A stretch of DNA of 64,000 nt from Streptomyces olivochromogenes (lineage in GTDB: Bacteria > Actinomycetota > Actinomycetes > Streptomycetales > Streptomycetaceae): the NCBI RefSeq assembly GCF_001514115.1, contig NZ_KQ948455.1, forward strand, positions 48,709-112,708, given 5' to 3'. Position numbers and translations under genes: made by a program. Position 1 is the stretch's first letter. Each line of letters starts with the position of its first letter. This document shows, piece after piece, positions 58,585-64,000 of the stretch. The notes beneath the pieces are model-generated. The model searched no databases. It was not told the DNA's origin and worked only from the letters and a program-made list of their open reading frames with translations.

Positions 58585-59688
58585 CTAGTTCCCGGCGCGG
58601 CGCGCCATCTCGTGCAGCACCTTGTAGGCGGGCACGGGCGCCTGCCGGACGCCGGTCAGCTTCTGGTTGAGATACGTGGCGTGGGCGGCGGTGGCCGCCG
58701 TGAACTCCCCGGTCGCGCCCTGTGGCCGGAACCCGTGCTTGACGGCGAGCCTGCGCAGGGTCGGGTCACTGCTGAGGAGCTCACCGAGCGCGCGGCCCTC
58801 GGGAGTGAGGGGTACGACGGTGTGGTCGCTGTTCGCCGTGGTGTCCGGGTAGAGGACGGTGAGGTCACCGACGTCCTGGCCCTGGTTGAGCAGCGCGGCG
58901 ACCTGCGACTCGTAGACGAGCACGAGCGGGTTCCCGGCCCCGCTGATGAAGTCACGGAACGCCGCGTCCGTGCTGGACTGCTGGGCGCCCTGGACGCTGA
59001 CGAGCTTGTGCATGAGGGGCGCGGTCCGTCCGACGGCGGCGGCGCTGGACGCGACGCGGCCTCCATCGGCGACGTACGAGGCGGCGGCGAGGTAGAGCGC
59101 GCCGGAGTTGGAGGTGTTCGGATCGGTGCTGGCGATGAAGAGCGTGCCGGTCAACTCGCCGTGCGCCGCGGCCCCCTTGAGCTGCTGCCAGGTCCGGTCC
59201 TGCGCGGCGGCCTTGAGGTAGGCGGCCATCTTGAGCGTGCCGGTGCCCTTGCCGACGGTCGCGAGCCCGTTCGCCGCCAGGACCTCGGCGGCGCTGCGGT
59301 GCGCGACGACCACGAGGGGCGAGTAGAAGGGGCGCGGCAGCGGCTGCCGTACGTGGAACTTGGCGGCCAGCTCGTCGGCCGGGGCCTGGCTGGAGGGGAA
59401 GGCGAAGTCGTACCCCTTGAGGTCCAGACCGTCCATGGCCCAGGACCCGGAGGTCTCCGTCTTCACGGTGAAGCCCTTGGCAGCCAGGGCCTTCACCACG
59501 TCGGGATCGGCGAAGAACTCCGCCTTCTCCGATCCGATCACTCCTTGCACGGTCTTCGTTGCCGTGCGCTTGTCCTGATCTTCGCGGCCTGCGACGACGG
59601 CTGCTACCACGCCGCCGATCAGCAGGACCGCCAGGACGATTCCCGCGATGCGTCTCACACCGAGGAGAGTGCTCCCGGAACCCAACAT
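58585..59688 (-). CDS. Membrane-anchored solute-binding-like protein
   Basis: 367 residues from the ATG at 59688; a GTG at 59658 is an alternative, and neither has a perfect ribosome site. An N-terminal TM helix (about 13-33, IAGIVLAVLLIGGVVAAVVA) anchors an extracytoplasmic domain of the type II solute-binding fold (VIGSEKAEFFADPDVVKALA, GYDFAFPSSQAPADEL, TDPNTSNSGALYLAAASYVA). It shares the TDPxxSNSG substrate-site motif with the solute-binding half of the 55847-57403 lipoprotein, so the two are likely paralogues. First gene of the - arm. Confidence 0.8.
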   Translation of the reverse strand: MLGSGSTLLGVRRIAGIVLAVLLIGGVVAAVVAGREDQDKRTATKTVQGVIGSEKAEFFADPDVVKALAAKGFTVKTETSGSWAMDGLDLKGYDFAFPSSQAPADELAAKFHVRQPLPRPFYSPLVVVAHRSAAEVLAANGLATVGKGTGTLKMAAYLKAAAQDRTWQQLKGAAAHGELTGTLFIASTDPNTSNSGALYLAAASYVADGGRVASSAAAVGRTAPLMHKLVSVQGAQQSSTDAAFRDFISGAGNPLVLVYESQVAALLNQGQDVGDLTVLYPDTTANSDHTVVPLTPEGRALGELLSSDPTLRRLAVKHGFRPQGATGEFTAATAAHATYLNQKLTGVRQAPVPAYKVLHEMARRAGN

Positions 59689-59822
59689 TCCCGGTCGTGC
59701 CGGGTGAACGGAGGGTGTCCGACCGATCCCGGTATGCAACCGGAACGGCGGCTTCGAGCCGTCCGTGTCGGGGGGACCGGCAGTACCAGGCTGTGGCGGC
59801 GCAGGGGGAGGACCATGGAGGG

Positions 59823-60707
59823 GTGAGCCGACGAGACCTTCACGACCCTCGGGACCCTCGGGAGCACGGAGAGCTGGGTGCCGTGCTGCGGTACTGGCGC
59901 GACCGGACCACACCCCAGGAGGCCGGGCTGGCGAGGGGCGGCGTACGCCGGGCACCCGGACTGCGCAGGGAGGAACTGGCGCAGCTCGCCGGACTCTCGG
60001 TGGACTACGTCACCCGCCTCGAACAGGGCCGGGCCACCGCCCCCTCCGGCCAGGTCGTCGGCGCGCTCGCCCGCGCCCTGCGCCTGTCGGAGCCCGAGCG
60101 CGACCACCTCTACCGGCTGGCCGGGCACGCCCCGCCCACGGCCGGACACATCTCGCAGCACATCCCGCCGAGCGTGCAGCGCCTCCTGGACCAGCTGGGC
60201 CGGTCCCCGATCGGGGTGCACGACGCGGCGTACAACCTCATCTCGTGGAACCCGCTGTGGGCCGCGCTCGCGGGGGACCCGTCCGGCTGGCACGGGCGCG
60301 AACGCAACTACGTGTGGCGGCAGTTCACGGGTCTGCCCAGCCGGACCACGCACACCCCGGAGCAGGAGCGGAGGCTGCGCACGGCCCTGGTGTCGGATCT
60401 GCGGTCCGCCACCGCCCGCTATCCCGACGACCGGGGGCTGCGCTCGCTGATCGCGGATCTGCGGCGGGAGAGCGAGCCGTTCCGTGAGCTGTGGGCCTCG
60501 CACGCGGTCGGGTTCCACACGGCCGACACCAAGACGGTCCACCATCCCGAGGTGGGGAGGATCGTCCTGGACTGCGACACGCTCGCGGTGCCGGGCGGGG
60601 ACCTGCGGATCACGATCTGCTCGGCCGCGCCGGGCACGGAGGCGGCACAGCAGCTGGCGCTGCTCGCGACGCTCGGGTTGCAGACGACGGGCACCGCCCT
60701 CGGCTGA
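59823..60707 (+). CDS. XRE/MmyB-type helix-turn-helix regulator
   Basis: About 294 residues; the start is uncertain (GTG at 59823 chosen, close to a GGAGG). The N-terminal HTH_31 motif is VRRAPGLRREELAQLAGLSV then DYVTRLEQGRATAPS. The C-terminal MmyB-like ligand domain reads VHDAAYNLISWNPLWAALAG to FHTADTKTVHHPEVG to LRITICSAAPGTEAAQQLAL. This domain binds fatty acid in MmyB. Such genes usually regulate a divergent oxidoreductase, but none is adjacent here; the neighbour is the solute-binding-like gene. Confidence 0.9.
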   Translation: MSRRDLHDPRDPREHGELGAVLRYWRDRTTPQEAGLARGGVRRAPGLRREELAQLAGLSVDYVTRLEQGRATAPSGQVVGALARALRLSEPERDHLYRLAGHAPPTAGHISQHIPPSVQRLLDQLGRSPIGVHDAAYNLISWNPLWAALAGDPSGWHGRERNYVWRQFTGLPSRTTHTPEQERRLRTALVSDLRSATARYPDDRGLRSLIADLRRESEPFRELWASHAVGFHTADTKTVHHPEVGRIVLDCDTLAVPGGDLRITICSAAPGTEAAQQLALLATLGLQTTGTALG

Positions 60708-60801
60708 CCGGTGGGGTGTGTGGCACCCGGTCCGCACGTCGCTGCGGGTGCGCGCGGACCGGGGCCGTACAGGGGGAGCCCGGGGGCTCGGACGCGGGCG
60801 C

Positions 60802-61221
60802 TCAGCGAGCCGCGAGTGCGCGGGGTTCGGCGGCCGGCGCGTGGGCGTCCATGCGCTCGGCGGCCAGGATCGCGACCGCGGTGTCCGCGCGGGACGCGGC
60901 GACGACGAGGGCACGGCCGGCGAGGGCGTGGGCCCGCTGGTGGAGCGCGACGACGCGTGACTCGCGCACGGCCGCGGCCGACGACGCGCGGACCGGCGCC
61001 ACTCCTGCCCGCAGCCGCGCCACCTGCTCGGTGAGCCGCTCGGCCGCCGCGTCCAGGTCGGCGCACGGCTCGATCGCGCGGATCTCGTCGGTCACCGCGA
61101 GGAGCGCCGCGAGGTGTCCGGCGAGCTGGATGTCCAGCTCCTCCTCGCGCGACCGGTGGGGAAAGTCGGAGGGGGTACCGGCCGTCGTGTGGACCGACTT
61201 GGTGCGGATCGGTTCGTACAT
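60802..61221 (-). CDS. Helical protein of unknown function
   Basis: 139 residues. The body is all-helical (ELDIQLAGHLAALLAVTDEI, LDAAAERLTEQVARLRAGVA, RESRVVALHQRAHALAGRAL, VVAASRADTAVAILAAERMD) and has no signal or TM. AGGAGGC lies 9 nt before the ATG, a good ribosome site. I do not recognise a family. It lies between the XRE gene and the aminotransferase without overlap. Confidence 0.6.
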   Translation of the reverse strand: MYEPIRTKSVHTTAGTPSDFPHRSREEELDIQLAGHLAALLAVTDEIRAIEPCADLDAAAERLTEQVARLRAGVAPVRASSAAAVRESRVVALHQRAHALAGRALVVAASRADTAVAILAAERMDAHAPAAEPRALAAR

Positions 61222-61325
61222 GGGGACGGCCTCCTGTGCTCTTTCAGGAAGCCATCCTAGCTTGGATTTCGTCTAAAGTTGAGTCATGTCGCACATCTTG
61301 TCGTCCCGCGCACGCAGTGTGAGCG

Positions 61326-62537
61326 TCACGGCTGGCTGTAGCCGTCCAGGAAGTTCCCGATCCGGGTCACCGCGTCGGTCAGATCGCCCACGCTCGGCAG
61401 GGTGACCACCCGGAAGTGGTCCGACTCGGGCCAGTTGAAGCCGGTCCCCTGGACGACCATGATCTTCTCTTGGCGGAGCAGGTCGAGAACCATCCGGCGG
61501 TCGTCCTTGATCTTGAAGACCTTCGGGTCGAGCCGCGGGAAGAGGTAGAGCGCGCCCTTGGGCTTCACGCAGCTCACGCCCGGGATCTGGGTCAGCAGCT
61601 CGTAGGCGACGTCCCGCTGTTCCTTCAGTCGGCCGCCGGGCAGTACCAGGTCGTTGATGGTCTGCCGCCCGCTGAGCGCCGCGACCACGCCGTGCTGACC
61701 GGGCATGTTCGCGCACAGGCGCATGTTCGCGAGGATCGTCAGGCCCTCGATGTAGGAGTCGGCGTGCGCGCGGGGGCCGGAGATCGACATCCAGCCGACC
61801 CGGTAGCCCGCCACCCGGTACGCCTTCGACATGCCGTTGAAGGTGAGGGTGAGCAGGTCGGGCGCGACCGAGGCGGTCGGGGTGTGCGTGGCGTCGTCGT
61901 AGAGGATCTTGTCGTAGATCTCGTCCGAGCAGACCAGGAGGTTGTGGCGGCGGGCGATGTCGGTGAGCCCGCGCAGCATCGCCTCGTCGTACACCGCGCC
62001 CGTCGGGTTGTTCGGGTTGATGATGACGATCGCCTTGGTGCGGTCGGTGACCTTGCGCTCCACGTCCGCGAGGTCGGGCATCCAGTCCGACTGCTCGTCG
62101 CAGTGGTAGTGCACGGCGGTGCCGCCGGACAGGGACACGGCGGCGGTCCACAGCGGGTAGTCCGGCGCCGGTACGAGGACCTCGTCGCCGTCGTCCAGCA
62201 GTCCCTGCATCGCCATCACGATCAGCTCGGACACGCCGTTGCCGATGAAGACGTGCTCGACGTCGGTCTCGATGCCGAGGGTCTGGTTGTGCATCACGAC
62301 GGCGCGGCGGGCGGCGAGCAGGCCCTTCGCGTCGCCGTAGCCGTGCGCCGTCGACACGTTCCGGAGGATGTCCTCCAGGATCTCGGGCGGGCACTCGAAC
62401 CCGAACGCGGCCGGGTTGCCGGTGTTCAGCTTGAGGATCCGATGTCCCGCCGCTTCCAGCCGCATCGCCTCCTCGAGCACCGGGCCCCGGATCTCGTAAC
62501 AGACGTTGGCGAGCTTGGTCGACTGGATCACCTGCAT
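61326..62537 (-). CDS. alaA: AlaA-type PLP aminotransferase
   Basis: 403 residues from the ATG at 62537 (MQVIQSTKLANVCYEIRGP); the frame is open far upstream, but only as antisense. Class I fold. NTGNPAAFGFECPPEILEDI, the PLP-phosphate block (GNGVSELIVMAMQGLLDDGD), INPNNPTGAVYDEAML, SDEIYDKILYD and the Schiff-base Lys in FNGMSKAYRVAGYRVGWM are all present. It closely resembles glutamate-pyruvate aminotransferase AlaA (alanine synthesis). Other amino-acid substrates are possible. Confidence 0.9.
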   Translation of the reverse strand: MQVIQSTKLANVCYEIRGPVLEEAMRLEAAGHRILKLNTGNPAAFGFECPPEILEDILRNVSTAHGYGDAKGLLAARRAVVMHNQTLGIETDVEHVFIGNGVSELIVMAMQGLLDDGDEVLVPAPDYPLWTAAVSLSGGTAVHYHCDEQSDWMPDLADVERKVTDRTKAIVIINPNNPTGAVYDEAMLRGLTDIARRHNLLVCSDEIYDKILYDDATHTPTASVAPDLLTLTFNGMSKAYRVAGYRVGWMSISGPRAHADSYIEGLTILANMRLCANMPGQHGVVAALSGRQTINDLVLPGGRLKEQRDVAYELLTQIPGVSCVKPKGALYLFPRLDPKVFKIKDDRRMVLDLLRQEKIMVVQGTGFNWPESDHFRVVTLPSVGDLTDAVTRIGNFLDGYSQP

Positions 62538-62664
62538 GACGGTGAGCTTACGGCCGCGTAACGCTCGGCGGGGGGTGTTTTCCACCACGTGAGACGTGGC
62601 GTTTTGGGTCGCTTTCTTCCCTCTGTTGTGCCGTAAGCCCTTGCGGTCCTTAGAATCCGCGCCC

Positions 62665-63399
62665 ATGTCCTGGCAGAACGGTGAGACCGAGGCCGAGCCG
62701 AGGGTGTACCTCCCGAGTGGCGACGGCGAGGCGCCCGTGGCGTACGAGGCGTACGCGGATCCGGCGGCGGCGCACGGCTGGCAGGACGCGTACGACGGGC
62801 CGGGTGCGGGGACGGCCGATGACGGCGGGCCGGGTGCTCGGACGGTCGATGACGGCGGGCAGGGTGCGGGGACGGGCGGCGACGGAGTCGTGGCGCGTGC
62901 CGGGGCCGGGCGCCGTGACGGCTCGCGGCGCCGCCGCCGGGAGCGGCTCCCGCGGCGACGGGTGGCGGTGGCCGGCGGCGCGATGTGCGCGGTCGTCCTC
63001 GGCGCGGTGGTCGTGGGACTGTTCGACTCCGGGTCGTCCGGGGGTTCCGCGCCCTCGGGGCGGAGCGACGGTGGCGGCCGGGGTGCGTCCACGTCCCCGG
63101 AGCCGACGGCTTCCGCGGGTGGCTCGACCGCCGGTGAAGCGGAGACGACGCCGGGCGACTCGCCCGCCGCCTCCGGCGCGAGCGCCGACCGGACCTCTCC
63201 GGGCGCGTCCGCGTCCACCTCGGCGACGCCGTCCACGACGGCGTCGCGGTCCCCGTCGGCCGGGACCTCCACCACCCCCGCCATCAGCCCCACCGCGACC
63301 ACGACGACCGCGACTGCGACTGCGACCGCGACCACGGGTCGCGGTGCCGGCAACGGCAACCCCGGCCACGGCCAAGGCGCGACCAAGCGGCCGAAGTAG
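62665..63399 (+). CDS. Single-TM protein with Ser/Thr-rich outer tail
   Basis: 244 residues from the ATG at 62665; an upstream in-frame start lacks a ribosome site. The cytoplasmic part contains a 30-bp DNA repeat giving DGGPGA(R/G)T-type units, then an Arg-rich stop (RRRRRERLPRRR). A TM helix at about 103-119 (VAVAGGAMCAVVLGAVVVGL) is followed by about 120 Ser/Thr/Pro/Ala residues (ASASTSATPSTTASRS, TATTTTATATATATT). The outer tail could be glycosylated or span the wall. No enzymatic domain is seen. Confidence 0.65.
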   Translation: MSWQNGETEAEPRVYLPSGDGEAPVAYEAYADPAAAHGWQDAYDGPGAGTADDGGPGARTVDDGGQGAGTGGDGVVARAGAGRRDGSRRRRRERLPRRRVAVAGGAMCAVVLGAVVVGLFDSGSSGGSAPSGRSDGGGRGASTSPEPTASAGGSTAGEAETTPGDSPAASGASADRTSPGASASTSATPSTTASRSPSAGTSTTPAISPTATTTTATATATATTGRGAGNGNPGHGQGATKRPK

Positions 63400-63625
63400 C
63401 CGCCGGTCCCGACGGGTTCCGTCCGGGCCACGGCAGACCCCGCGGTGGGTTCCACCCCCGCCCGCTCGCCCGCGTATACGACACGCCCCGTCCCGCCTCT
63501 CCGGCATGCCCATGGCCGGAAACCGCTCCTTGTCCCTCCTGTCCCCTCGATTGACAATGCGCATGACAAAACTGGAAGTGGCCGGAAGATCTCCGGTCGC
63601 CCAAGTCGCAAGAGGGGACCCCCAC

Positions 63626-64000
63626 ATGAGAAAGCCTCTCGTCGCCGCGCTCTTCGCCCTGGTGATCACCGGGGCGGGCGTGGCACCCGCGGTCGCGGCA
63701 CCCGCGCCCGCGGCGGCGTCCACGTCCACGTCCGTGTCCGCGGTCAAGGCGGACGCGAAGGCGGCGGCGCCGACCCTGCAGGCCGTCAGCCTCGCCGGGA
63801 CCGTCGCGCTCAGCAACTGCTCCGGCTCCGTCATCCGCTTCCCCAACTCCGCGGACAGCGACCCGGCGCTCGTGCTCTCCAACGGCCACTGCCTGGAGAC
63901 GGGCTTCCCGGAGCCCGGTGAAGTGATCGTCGACCAGGCGTCAAGCCGTACCTTCGGCCTGCTCAACTCCGCCGGCACCCGGGTGGCCACCCTGCGGGCC
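63626..64000 (+). CDS. Secreted trypsin-like serine protease (partial, runs off the right edge)
   Basis: The first 125 residues are present. ATG at 63626 with AGAGGGG 9 nt upstream. Signal peptide 1-25 (RKPLVAALFALVITGAGVAP). A short propeptide-like Ala/Ser stretch is followed by the mature domain: LSNCSGSVIRFPNSADSDPA, then LVLSNGHCLETG, where His88 would be the catalytic His of the triad. Asp and Ser lie beyond the window. Similar extracellular peptidases are abundant in Streptomyces. Confidence 0.85.
   Translation, partial: MRKPLVAALFALVITGAGVAPAVAAPAPAAASTSTSVSAVKADAKAAAPTLQAVSLAGTVALSNCSGSVIRFPNSADSDPALVLSNGHCLETGFPEPGEVIVDQASSRTFGLLNSAGTRVATLRA

Noticed and set aside
57400..59688. The solute-binding proteins as parts of an ABC uptake system
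   Set aside because: No permease or ATPase gene is adjacent; both are embedded in the TelA/vWA cluster instead.
62538..63990. Long minus-strand frames upstream of the aminotransferase and opposite the Ser/Thr-rich protein
   Set aside because: Low-complexity antisense of the + strand membrane protein and protease. The aminotransferase starts cleanly at 62537.
1..64000. tRNA, rRNA or tmRNA genes, including a tRNA-type attachment site beside the serine recombinase
   Set aside because: No cloverleaf-like sequence with a recognisable T-loop or anticodon arm was seen near the recombinase or elsewhere. A covariance-model scan would be decisive.

Overview
The window is high-GC DNA with Streptomyces-type codon use, many GTG/TTG starts and 4-nt start/stop overlaps. 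It carries actinobacterial marker genes: mycothiol S-conjugate amidase (mca), DUF4307, GTP-dependent PEP carboxykinase, a SigE-type sigma factor and a TelA/TerY-type cluster. I read it as a Streptomyces chromosome arm-proximal or core segment: conserved housekeeping genes interrupted by several accessory insertions. The assignment rests on gene content and style; no rRNA or tRNA gene was seen.

Layout. 0-5 kb is accessory: the 5' part of a membrane-anchored NB-ARC/TPR protein, then a WXG100 protein, a WXG100-headed polymorphic toxin and a likely immunity gene. This toxin cassette lies between an intact msrA and a decayed copy of the msrA 3' end. 5-13.6 kb is core-like: msrA, a membrane-anchored protein of unknown role, metB, a small membrane protein with an ECF sigma factor, a MarR regulator, ilvA, and a DrrAB-type ABC exporter with a strong promoter palindrome. 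13.6-19.7 kb is a scarred region. It holds at least four transposase fragments, a truncated gene, an ADP-ribosyltransferase-like small gene, an endonuclease/phosphatase fragment, small orphan genes and a TPR gene, and ends in a 5'-truncated, frameshifted second copy of the exporter permease.

19.8-24.2 kb carries a GAP-family membrane protein and a three-gene peroxide cluster (alpha/beta-barrel protein, DyP peroxidase, catalase-like protein). 24.3-26.7 kb is greA, DUF4307, mca and a small membrane protein. 26.8-34.6 kb is an accessory block between that group and a YyaL/SSP411 thioredoxin-fold gene: a three-gene operon (membrane STAND-TPR, degenerate AAA-TPR, CHAT-like protein) next to a divergent large serine recombinase. 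All three operon members depart from canonical residues at nucleotide-binding or catalytic positions.

36.9-43.6 kb is a coupled envelope-glycan operon: processive-type GT2, GT39 membrane transferase, DPM1/GtrA-type GT2, and a secreted mono-copper radical oxidase with an added calcium-binding tail. 43.6-47.4 kb holds a Mut7-C protein, a TetR-MFS efflux pair with a repeat-rich promoter, and TrhA. 47.7-49.6 kb is pckG. 49.8-59.7 kb is a two-armed signalling block. The + arm has a Ser/Thr kinase, a YbjN-like protein, a secreted membrane protein, then vWA, PP2C phosphatase and an atypical kinase (a TerY-P type triad). The facing - arm has a solute-binding-like protein, TelA, a solute-binding/vWA lipoprotein and a two-TM protein. 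59.8-64 kb has an XRE regulator, a helical protein of unknown role, an AlaA-type aminotransferase, a membrane protein with a Ser/Thr-rich tail and the start of a secreted trypsin-like protease.

Stretches of more than 300 bases without a gene are listed as features and mostly hold remnants or regulatory sequence.
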